Under the pieces are notes generated by a model. That model was given only the letters and a program-made list of their open reading frames with translations. It was not told where the DNA came from and did no database searches. 46,988 nucleotides of DNA, taken from Bacteroidota bacterium (GTDB taxonomy: Bacteria; Bacteroidota; Bacteroidia; B-17B0; Aurantibacillaceae). The position numbers and the translations under genes were made by a program. Of the stretch, positions 1-7,193 are shown piece after piece. Each line of letters begins with the position of its first letter. Positions within the stretch are counted from its first letter, which is position 1. Location of the stretch: the NCBI GenBank assembly GCA_030681615.1, contig JAUXSA010000095.1, forward strand, positions 1 to 46,988, in the 5' to 3' direction.

Positions 1-34
1 AGAACTTAATTTGCAATTTTAATAAAAAAAGATC

Positions 35-274
35 ATGAATAAATTCAGACTTTTAAATCAAATCGCCTTTGTTTTGTTATTGGTGTTATCAGTTTCTTGT
101 AATAATGAAGAACCACGGAAAAAATGTGCCAGATCATTTGAAGTTAATGTTGCAAACAAATTGGATACAATAAATAGAAAAGACTGCGATGGTTTGAAGC
201 AAGGAATTTGGATATCACATGAACTAAAGGACACTGTTTATTATCACAATGATACTTTGGTTGCAAATAATTAA
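35..274 (+). CDS. small lipoprotein of unknown function
   Basis: A 79-residue protein with a short basic N-terminus, a hydrophobic stretch and a lipobox ending VLSVSC (Cys22), so it is probably a lipoprotein. The mature part is only about 57 residues and contains DCDGLKQGIW, which resembles the D-x-x-G-x-K-x-G-x-W turn of MORN/YwqK-type repeat proteins, but a single such turn is weak evidence. Its stop codon overlaps the stop of the convergent clpX gene by four bases (TTAA). It could be a shortened relative of longer repeat lipoproteins. The function is unknown. Confidence 0.6.
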   Translation: MNKFRLLNQIAFVLLLVLSVSCNNEEPRKKCARSFEVNVANKLDTINRKDCDGLKQGIWISHELKDTVYYHNDTLVANN

Positions 275-1515
275 GCAACTTTTAGCTGACTTAATTTTGC
301 TTTTTTGAGTTTATCCAAAGCGTAATCCATAGTAACGGTAAATTGTTTTACCGGTTTGTCTTCGCTTGGTAAGCTATACATAATGTCGGTCATGATGGCT
401 TCGCAAAGGCCTCTTAAGCCACGCGCGCCTAATTTAAATTCAAGGGCTTTATCTACAATTAAATTTAAAACATCATCATCAATATCCAGTTTAGTGCCTT
501 CCATTTTAAACAATTGTTTGTATTGTTTAATTAATGCATTTTTTGGATCAGTTAAAATTTGACGAAGCGCGCTTCTGTCTAACGGTTTTAAATACGTTAA
601 CACCGGTAAACGACCAATTAATTCAGGAATTAATCCGAAAGATTTAAGATCCTGTGGAGAAACGTATTGTAATAAATTTCCTTTATCAAATTCTTCATCG
701 TTAACAGATGAAGCGTAACCAACAGCTTGTGTATTTAAACGTTGTGCAATCTTTTTCTCGATGCCATCAAACGCGCCACCACAAATAAATAAAATATTTT
801 TTGTGTTAACCGCTATCATTTTTGCATCAGGATGTTTTCGTCCACCCTGCGGCGGAACATTTACGATCGTTCCTTCCAATAACTTTAACATCGCTTGTTG
901 AACACCTTCGCCACTCACATCACGGGTAATTGAAGGATTGTCACTTTTACGAGCGATCTTATCCAACTCATCAATAAATACAATTCCTTTTTCTGCTGCC
1001 GCTACATCGTAATCTGCCGCTTGTAATAAACGTGTTAATATACTTTCTACATCTTCGCCAACATAACCTGCTTCTGTGAGAACTGTTGCATCAGCAATAC
1101 AAAATGGAACATTTAGCATAGTAGCAATAGTGCGGGCCAATAAAGTTTTACCAGTTCCGGTTTCGCCAACTAAAATTAAATTTGATTTATCTATCTCAAC
1201 TTCATCTTTAATATTTTTTTGTGTGTGCGAGATACGTTTAAAGTGATTGTAAACGGCAACGGCTAATACTTTTTTAGCATCATCCTGTCCGATAACATAC
1301 TCATCCAGTTTTTCTTTTATGGCTGCCGGCTTTAATAAATTAAGCGCCTGCTGAAGCTGTTGCTTCTGCTCGCCCATAGCTTCTTCTTTAATTAAATTAA
1401 AAGCCTGATTAATACAATTATCACAAATGTGACCATTGATACCTGCGATCAAAATTTTTGCTTCTTTTTTATCTCTTCCGCACATTGAGCAGCGCAGAGC
1501 TGTTTCTTTTGCCAT
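271..1515 (-). CDS. clpX: ATP-dependent Clp protease ATP-binding subunit ClpX
   Basis: AAA+ unfoldase that recognises tagged proteins and feeds them to the ClpP peptidase in the cytoplasm. The N-terminal zinc-binding domain has Cys9, Cys12, Cys31 and Cys34. The Walker A motif GETGTGKT is at residues 117-124, the pore loop GYVG at about 150-153, Walker B with DELD at about 182-185, and a sensor-2 GARGLR motif lies near the C-terminus. Its 414 residues are normal for the family. It is the last gene of a probable dxs - AHSA1-like - clpX run, with a 31-base gap upstream. No clpP is in the window. Confidence 0.97.
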   Translation of the reverse strand: MAKETALRCSMCGRDKKEAKILIAGINGHICDNCINQAFNLIKEEAMGEQKQQLQQALNLLKPAAIKEKLDEYVIGQDDAKKVLAVAVYNHFKRISHTQKNIKDEVEIDKSNLILVGETGTGKTLLARTIATMLNVPFCIADATVLTEAGYVGEDVESILTRLLQAADYDVAAAEKGIVFIDELDKIARKSDNPSITRDVSGEGVQQAMLKLLEGTIVNVPPQGGRKHPDAKMIAVNTKNILFICGGAFDGIEKKIAQRLNTQAVGYASSVNDEEFDKGNLLQYVSPQDLKSFGLIPELIGRLPVLTYLKPLDRSALRQILTDPKNALIKQYKQLFKMEGTKLDIDDDVLNLIVDKALEFKLGARGLRGLCEAIMTDIMYSLPSEDKPVKQFTVTMDYALDKLKKAKLSQLKVA

Positions 1516-1546
1516 TGTATTAAATTAATAGAGAACTTTTGTATTC

Positions 1547-1939
1547 TTATTTATCAAAATATTTTTTCATGAATGTAAAATAATGGTCTTTCCATCCTTT
1601 CTTATACATCTCTCCCTGGTCGTCAGGTATATTCGTATGGGTTATCGTCAATAATGTAAAATCATCTTTATATGTAAAAAATAATTCAATTGTCGAATCC
1701 TCATCTGTTTCTGCAAAATCGGTAGTACGCCATTTTTGAATTATTCTTTTATGAGGAAAGATCTCAACATTTGTTCCCGTTATATAACCATCCCATGCTG
1801 AAAATTTTCCGCCTTCACTTGTACTTGTTTTTGCTACTGCGCCGCCGGTAAAAGCCGCATGCGTTTTATCATCCAACCATCCCGAGAACACTTCTTTTGG
1901 AGTACAATTTAATTTTACTGATACTTTTATCTTTTCCAC
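1547..1939 (-). CDS. SRPBCC / AHSA1-like domain protein
   Basis: A 130-residue single-domain protein of the START/AHSA1 (Aha1 C-terminal-like) fold. The pattern is typical: an N-terminal strand, then TPKEVFSGWLDDKTHAAFTGG, a central WDGYITG, the IIQKWRTTDF strand, and a C-terminal helix containing the GWKDHYFTFMKKYF pattern. Members of this family bind hydrophobic ligands, but the ligand here cannot be inferred. The start is a GTG codon; no in-frame ATG would keep the first strand. It sits 15 bases after dxs and 31 bases before clpX, which suggests co-transcription. Confidence 0.85.
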   Translation of the reverse strand: MEKIKVSVKLNCTPKEVFSGWLDDKTHAAFTGGAVAKTSTSEGGKFSAWDGYITGTNVEIFPHKRIIQKWRTTDFAETDEDSTIELFFTYKDDFTLLTITHTNIPDDQGEMYKKGWKDHYFTFMKKYFDK

Positions 1940-1954
1940 TTTTCTATCTAAATT

Positions 1955-3910
1955 TTATGCGTGATTTTTTAAGTCTTCTTTTTTCTCTTTTAAAATTTCA
2001 ATTACAGAGGCCGCGATCTTGTTTGGAGAAAATCCACACTCTTCATACAACTCTAACTGTTCGCCATGCTCAATAAAATTATCAGGAATTCCCAATCTTA
2101 CTAATTGAGCTGAGTAATTATTATCTGCCATGAACTCTAATACTGCACTTCCCATGCCACCCATTATACAACCATCCTCTACCGTAATTATTTTTTTGTA
2201 TTTGCTAAATACCTCATGCAACAACGCTTCGTCAATTGGTTTTACAAAACGCATATCGTAATGTGCAGGTTCTATGCCTTGTTCTTTTAATTTTTCAATT
2301 GCTGTTGTAACCAAATTACCCGGGTGACCGATAGATAAGATAGCAACTTTTGTTCCATCCTTTATTTTTCTTCCTTGCCCAACTTCAATTTTCTTAAATG
2401 GTGTTTTCCAATCTACCATCACACCTTGTCCACGAGGATAACGAATACTAAACGGACCTTTTACTTCATCCAACTGCGCCGTGTACATTAAATTTCGTAA
2501 TTCTCCTTCGTTCATCGGTGCACTCACGATCATGTTTGGAATGCAACGGAAATAAGCAAGGTCAAAAGCACCGTGATGTGTAGGACCATCAGCTCCTGCC
2601 AATCCTCCCCTGTCCAGACAAAAAATAACTTTTAAATTCTGTAAAGCAACATCGTGCAACACTTGATCATAAGCGCGTTGCATGAACGATGAATAAATAT
2701 TGCAATAAGGAATTAAACCCTGTGTAGCTAAACCTGCGCTGAAGGTAACAGCATGCTGCTCTGCAATACCAACATCAAACGCACGATCGGGCATTGCTTT
2801 CATCATAATGTTCAACGAACAACCTGATGGCATTGCCGGTGTTATACCGGTAATTTTTAAATTCTTTTCTGCCAGCTCTACCATGGTGTGACCAAACACA
2901 TCCTGATACTTTGGTGGCTGCGGCGTTTTTGGAACTACTTTAATGATCTCGCCCGTTTCTTTATTGAAAAGACCCGGAGAGTGCCATACAGTTTCATTTC
3001 CTTCTTCGCTAAATTTATAACCTTTACCTTTTTTGGTAAGAACGTGTAATAATTTTGGGCCCGGAATATCTTTAAGATCGGCCAATACTTTTGTTAAGCG
3101 AACCACATCATGTCCATCAACCGGACCAAAATAACGGAACTTTAACGATTCAAATAAATTACTCTGCTTTAGTAAAGATGTTTTAACAGCGTTCTCTACT
3201 TTACTTGCAATTTCCTGAGCGTTGGGACCAAACTTGCTTATTTTACCAAGTAATTCCCACACTTTATCTTTTGCTTTGTTATAGGTATGCGATGTGGTAA
3301 TGTCAGTCAAATATTCTTTTAAAGCGCCAACATTGGGATCGATGCTCATGCAATTATCGTTTAAAACAACCAAAAGATTTGCATTTGTAACGCCTGCATG
3401 ATTTAAACCTTCGAAGGCTAAACCTGCTGTCATAGAGCCATCGCCAATTACAGCAATGTGATTTTTATCTTTTAAATTATTGTATTTGCTGGCAACTGCC
3501 ATCCCAAGTGCGGCACTGATAGAGGTAGATGAATGGCCAACGCCAAAAGTATCGTACTCGCTTTCGCTGCGTTTTGGGAAGCCGCTAAGACCTTTGTAAA
3601 TGCGATTTGTGTGGAATGTATCTCTACGGCCGGTTAAAATTTTATGTCCGTAAGCCTGGTGGCCTACATCCCAAACCAACTGATCGTATGGCGTATTAAA
3701 TATATAATGAAGGGCGACGGTTAATTCTACAACGCCCAAAGAGGCACCAAAGTGACCGCCCTTAACAGAAACAAGGTCAATAATATACTGACGAAGTTCT
3801 GCGCTAATTTGTTCTAATTGATCTTCGGTTAATTTTTTTAGATCGGAAGGTGAATTTATCTTAGCTAGTAATTCTCCTGGAATAAAACCTGAACCTTTTA
3901 CAATTTCCAT
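1955..3910 (-). CDS. dxs: 1-deoxy-D-xylulose-5-phosphate synthase
   Basis: A thiamine-diphosphate enzyme that condenses pyruvate and glyceraldehyde 3-phosphate, the first step of the MEP isoprenoid pathway. Diagnostic stretches are GGHFGASLGVVELTVALHY, the GHQAYGHK segment near residue 82, the ThDP-binding IGDGSMTAGLAFEGLNHAG near residue 155, the transketolase pyrimidine domain with GIAEQHAVTFSAGLA, and DRGGLAGADGPTHHG. The 651-residue length is slightly long for the family (about 620). It looks like the first gene of the run to clpX. A TATATTTG box lies only five bases before the ATG, so transcription from it would give an almost leaderless mRNA. Confidence 0.97.
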   Translation of the reverse strand: MEIVKGSGFIPGELLAKINSPSDLKKLTEDQLEQISAELRQYIIDLVSVKGGHFGASLGVVELTVALHYIFNTPYDQLVWDVGHQAYGHKILTGRRDTFHTNRIYKGLSGFPKRSESEYDTFGVGHSSTSISAALGMAVASKYNNLKDKNHIAVIGDGSMTAGLAFEGLNHAGVTNANLLVVLNDNCMSIDPNVGALKEYLTDITTSHTYNKAKDKVWELLGKISKFGPNAQEIASKVENAVKTSLLKQSNLFESLKFRYFGPVDGHDVVRLTKVLADLKDIPGPKLLHVLTKKGKGYKFSEEGNETVWHSPGLFNKETGEIIKVVPKTPQPPKYQDVFGHTMVELAEKNLKITGITPAMPSGCSLNIMMKAMPDRAFDVGIAEQHAVTFSAGLATQGLIPYCNIYSSFMQRAYDQVLHDVALQNLKVIFCLDRGGLAGADGPTHHGAFDLAYFRCIPNMIVSAPMNEGELRNLMYTAQLDEVKGPFSIRYPRGQGVMVDWKTPFKKIEVGQGRKIKDGTKVAILSIGHPGNLVTTAIEKLKEQGIEPAHYDMRFVKPIDEALLHEVFSKYKKIITVEDGCIMGGMGSAVLEFMADNNYSAQLVRLGIPDNFIEHGEQLELYEECGFSPNKIAASVIEILKEKKEDLKNHA

Positions 3911-4020
3911 TGATACAAATATAAAAAAAATTATTAAAAATTTAACGGAAAGCTGCTACTGAAATTGCTTAAAGTCTTATATAATTAACGTTTTTTCTAC
4001 CAATTCGGATCCAAATTCGA

Positions 4021-4794
4021 TTAAAGTTTCAATGTTTCCCTTAATTTAGAATATCCCGCCCGGCTGAGGGGAATTTTTGCCCCATTTTTGAGTAATGCTA
4101 AATTATTGTTTTTATCCAGTGCTTCTATTTTTGTGAGATAATTTAGGTTTAAAATAAACGACCGGTGAACCCTTACAAATTGATTTGGATCTAAAACCTC
4201 TTCGTAATAAGTCATGGTCTTCTTTTTTAAATAGAAGGTTTCGCTATTAAATATTTTTACATAATCGTCGTACGCTTCGATGCAAATAATTTGTGAGGTT
4301 GGTAAAATAAGAATGCTTGTTCCATTTTTCACAACCACTCGGTGCGCCTCTTCTGTATGCTTTTTTGAAATGGATTCCAGTTGTTCAATCCCCCTTGCCC
4401 CCTTCTCCAAGGGGGAATTAGTACTTTCCTTCTCCAAAGGGGAATTGGTCTCGAAGAATTTTTTAACAGCTTTTTCAAACCGTTCCTGGTTAAAGGGTTT
4501 TAATAAATAATCTACCGCGTTTTGCTCAAAAGCTTTTAAAGCATATTCATCAAAAGCGGTTGTAAAAATTACAGCGGGTTTTTTTTCTAATAACTCTAAC
4601 GTTTCAAAGCCATTGATCTTTGGCATTTGAATGTCTAAAAATATTAAAGCCGGATCGTGTTGCTGAATAGCTTTAACCGCTTCAAAACCGTCACCACATT
4701 CAGCAACTATCTCTATTTGTTTAAAAGCCGAAAGATATTCCTTTACAATTTGTCGCGCCAGGGGCTCATCGTCTATTAAAATTACTTTGATCAT
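4021..4794 (-). CDS. LytTR-family response regulator with repeat-expanded linker
   Basis: A CheY-like receiver spans about residues 1-112, with acidic residues D8-D9-E10, phospho-acceptor Asp54 in FLDIQMP, Thr78-79 and the conserved Lys99-Pro100. A C-terminal LytTR DNA-binding domain covers about 150-257 and includes the RVHRSFILNL motif. The linker contains two tandem copies of NSPLEK (from Asn117 and Asn126), translated from a palindromic GC-rich nucleotide repeat that looks unlike the surrounding sequence. The ATG overlaps the stop of the kinase gene by four bases (ATGA), so the pair is translationally coupled. It probably regulates its own operon or cell-envelope genes; its targets are unknown. 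Confidence 0.93.
   Translation of the reverse strand: MIKVILIDDEPLARQIVKEYLSAFKQIEIVAECGDGFEAVKAIQQHDPALIFLDIQMPKINGFETLELLEKKPAVIFTTAFDEYALKAFEQNAVDYLLKPFNQERFEKAVKKFFETNSPLEKESTNSPLEKGARGIEQLESISKKHTEEAHRVVVKNGTSILILPTSQIICIEAYDDYVKIFNSETFYLKKKTMTYYEEVLDPNQFVRVHRSFILNLNYLTKIEALDKNNNLALLKNGAKIPLSRAGYSKLRETLKL
4391..4446. repeat. tandem palindromic GC-rich repeat inside a coding region
   Basis: Two copies of a unit that on the minus strand reads AATTCCCCYTTGGAGAAGG. The first-listed copy forms a hairpin at 4398-4415 with a perfect 7-bp stem (CCCCCTT/AAGGGGG) and a 4-base loop. The second, at about 4425-4443, has a weaker stem. The region is much richer in G+C than its surroundings and has a length divisible by three, so it keeps the LytTR regulator frame open. 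From memory, similar CCCCTTTGGAG-type repeats are scattered between genes in Bacteroidota; this was not searched. Confidence 0.75.
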
Positions 4795-5828
4795 ACCTGT
4801 GGGATTAAAATAATGGTTTTAAAAATTGAATTTTCTTTTTCAATGATCAAGAGATCTGTTCTGTGATAAATTAAGTGCAAGCGTTTTTGAATGAGTGAGA
4901 GCCCAAAACCTTCGCCCTTTTTGGCTTGCGAGGTTTCTTCATCAAAAGGATTTTGCACAATGATCTTTAATAAATTATTCTGAAGTTGCGCGCTTACCGA
5001 GATCTCTACGTTTTCTAACACATTATATAAGCCAAATTTTACGGCATTCTCAACAATGGGTTGAAGTAAAAGTGGTGGCAATTTTAAATTTAAAGTATCT
5101 TCATTAATATTAAAATTAACTGCTAAGCGGTGACCAAATCGTACTTTTTCAATTTCGAGATACAGTTTTAATAGATTTATTTCTTCGTTGAATGCCACGT
5201 TTTTATTCTCATCTTTTTTTAAAGTGCCTCGTAAAAAATCAGATAAATTAAGGATCATTTTGCGGGCCTGTTGAGGCTCGGAAACAACCAGGGCGTTAAT
5301 AGAATTTAAACTGTTGAACAAAAAATGTGGCTGTAATTGTTGTCTTAACTTTATTAATTCGGCCTGTCGCAACGTATTTTCTGCATCAAATTTAAGATCG
5401 CTTCGTTCGCTTTGTCGTCTTATAAAATACAAAGACCATAATACAACTGAAAAAAAACTCATCTGTAAAAAAGCAACAACAATACGTATAATAATAGTTT
5501 TAGTGAACATGGCCTCAAAATCAGAAACTACATATATACTATTCAAGATCAATCGTTCAGAAAAAACAATGCCCCCAATTAAAATAAAAATAAAAATGGT
5601 GCGCGTTCCAAAATTATTAAAATAGCCACCGCTGTATTTCTGCACAAAAAATATGATAGAAACACCTGTTAATATCAGAGCTAAAGAAACCGATGCATCA
5701 ATAAACGCGAAATTTAAATTATTAAAGATCTGAAAAATTACAAAGCACTGCAAACCCCACCAGATAATGAACCAGGCAATAAGTGCAATGATCAATTGCA
5801 TTCTTGATGGAAGTTTTTCAGCCGTCAT
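4791..5828 (-). CDS. LytS-type sensor histidine kinase
   Basis: A 345-residue membrane kinase with about four N-terminal transmembrane segments (within residues 10-140). A short coiled segment follows, then the His_kinase domain with QPHFLFNSLNSINAL, where His167 is the likely phospho-acceptor. The ATPase part has PPLLLQPIVENAVKFGL (N box) and KGEGFGLSLIQKRL (G box). No extracellular sensory domain is visible, so it probably senses through its membrane part or a partner such as the LiaF-like protein upstream. It is four bases downstream of the DUF4288-like gene and overlaps the regulator gene by four bases. Confidence 0.93.
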   Translation of the reverse strand: MTAEKLPSRMQLIIALIAWFIIWWGLQCFVIFQIFNNLNFAFIDASVSLALILTGVSIIFFVQKYSGGYFNNFGTRTIFIFILIGGIVFSERLILNSIYVVSDFEAMFTKTIIIRIVVAFLQMSFFSVVLWSLYFIRRQSERSDLKFDAENTLRQAELIKLRQQLQPHFLFNSLNSINALVVSEPQQARKMILNLSDFLRGTLKKDENKNVAFNEEINLLKLYLEIEKVRFGHRLAVNFNINEDTLNLKLPPLLLQPIVENAVKFGLYNVLENVEISVSAQLQNNLLKIIVQNPFDEETSQAKKGEGFGLSLIQKRLHLIYHRTDLLIIEKENSIFKTIILIPQV

Positions 5829-5832
5829 CTAA

Positions 5833-6180
5833 TTAATAAAAAGACAGGCTCTTTGCCTGGATGCCCATTGCTTTTTGTAACACCGAATTTATAAAATTTT
5901 CTTTTTCTTTTGTTTCAATCGTGTTTGAATATATTTCAACACCATCCGAAAGTTCGTTAATTAAATTCAATTCGCTGGCATCAATAAAACGCCAGTTAAC
6001 CAATTTATTATTGTTATTATAAAAAGAACTTTGCAGGCTTTTGCCAAGACTCTTTGCTTTATAATAAGCCTCTTCTTCGTTAGTTGCTTTTATTAACCGT
6101 AACTGTTCGTCAAACTCGGCTTTTACCGTTGATTCGCTAACGTCGATGCTAAAAACTAATTTTGTTAAATACCAATTCAT
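5833..6180 (-). CDS. DUF4288-like small protein
   Basis: A 115-residue soluble protein with no signal peptide. The opening NWYLTKLVFSIDV, the FDEQLRLIKATNEEEAYYKAKSLGK segment and the WRFIDASEL stretch resemble the DUF4288 family as I recall it; that call is tentative. The function is unknown. It is packed 17 bases after the LiaF-like gene and four bases before the kinase gene, so it is very likely part of the same regulatory operon and may be an accessory protein of the sensor. Confidence 0.7.
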   Translation of the reverse strand: MNWYLTKLVFSIDVSESTVKAEFDEQLRLIKATNEEEAYYKAKSLGKSLQSSFYNNNNKLVNWRFIDASELNLINELSDGVEIYSNTIETKEKENFINSVLQKAMGIQAKSLSFY

Positions 6181-6197
6181 ACTTTTATTTTTTAATA

Positions 6198-6983
6198 TTA
6201 ATAAGACACTATTTCTATTCCCGACATAAAAATATGTCCGTTAAGGATCAATGTTTTTTTCTGAGCAACGTCATTAACGCTAAGCAGTGGACGTTTATCT
6301 TCAATACCCGCAAATACACATTCGATATCAGATTTAATGATCCAGTGTGGAGGAATGACCAACTTAACGCCGCCAAACTGCTGCTTAATAGTAAGTACGG
6401 CTTCAGTTACTATCTCCGCCTGCATTAAATTTAATTTACAACCACCAAATGTGTTTTTTATTTCACCGCCTTTAAAATCTTTACTAAAAACATTTTTATC
6501 TGTACCGGCAAAAACGTTATTGGCAAAAATATAATCTTCGCTACTGGATGTATGTGTTGTTTCGCTTGCAAAACTGTTAAAACGATTCTTATGATGTCCG
6601 AATTTTCCGTAATCGTGGCATTTATTTTTTGGCTTAAAAATTAAAATAATCCCAATAATAAATAAGATGATAGGTATCTTATAATGTATAATTGTGAATT
6701 CCGGAAATGCATAGCTTGCCAAGAACAATGCGCCAATTAAAATTAATATTAGTCCTTTTACGCTACGAAAATTATTTTTAACAAGAGCAATGATACCAAA
6801 GGCAATTAAAATAGTTGGCCATGTAAAAAACCAATCAGGGATTAAATATCCCATTTGTTTGAACATATATACCAGGCCGGCAATTATTACGAAAATACCT
6901 GCAATTACATGGCCTCTTCTTTGCTTCTTTTGCCAATCGTTAAATTCAGGGTCGTTCTTGTACTGTTCTTCTAAAGTTGTCAT
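6198..6983 (-). CDS. LiaF-like membrane protein
   Basis: The N-terminal half (to about residue 125) has four hydrophobic segments in the style of the LiaI/LiaF-TM (DUF5668) domain, including RRGHVIAGIFVIIAGLVYM and PTILIAFGIIALV. After a polar linker the C-terminal half has the repetitive beta pattern VFAGTDKNVFSKDFKGGEIKNTFGG and the VIPPHW segment typical of the LiaF C-terminal domain. LiaF proteins inhibit a cell-envelope stress kinase in Firmicutes; the equivalent role here is inferred from the adjoining kinase. I chose the ATG at 6983 (261 residues); the alternative is a GTG ten codons upstream at 7013. Confidence 0.85.
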   Translation of the reverse strand: MTTLEEQYKNDPEFNDWQKKQRRGHVIAGIFVIIAGLVYMFKQMGYLIPDWFFTWPTILIAFGIIALVKNNFRSVKGLILILIGALFLASYAFPEFTIIHYKIPIILFIIGIILIFKPKNKCHDYGKFGHHKNRFNSFASETTHTSSSEDYIFANNVFAGTDKNVFSKDFKGGEIKNTFGGCKLNLMQAEIVTEAVLTIKQQFGGVKLVIPPHWIIKSDIECVFAGIEDKRPLLSVNDVAQKKTLILNGHIFMSGIEIVSY

Positions 6984-7110
6984 TGTATTTAAATTTTCAT
7001 CAAATGTAAGCACGCACTAATAGCTGCAAAACAGTAAATCGGTGAACGGAATTAAACAGAAGGTGAATGACGAAAGTAAGGGGTAGATGTTATTGTTGTG
7101 ATAATTAAAA

Positions 7111-7179
7111 AGCCACAGATTTTTCTGATTCACACAGACGTTTTTTATTTTATCTGCGTTATCCGTGAAATCTGCGGCT
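7111..7179. repeat. imperfect inverted repeat of the CCACAGATTT type
   Basis: An intergenic element whose ends AGCCACAGATTT (7111-7122) and AAATCTGCGGCT (7168-7179) are inverted copies with one difference, which would be a G-U pair in RNA. The similarity continues inward, giving two roughly 28-base arms around an AT-rich centre. It lies in the 210-base gap between the LiaF-like operon and the upstream TPR/PD40 gene, downstream of the latter. Such CACAGATTT/ATCTGCG elements are, as I recall, common intergenic repeats in Bacteroidota. No coding potential was seen. Confidence 0.6.
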
Positions 7180-7193
7180 AAAAAATGTACAGC

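Noticed and set aside
7014-7193. Possible CRISPR-like or attachment site because of repeated CAGA words
   Set aside because: Only one pair of inverted arms is present, with no regularly spaced direct repeats or spacers, and no integrase or cas gene nearby.
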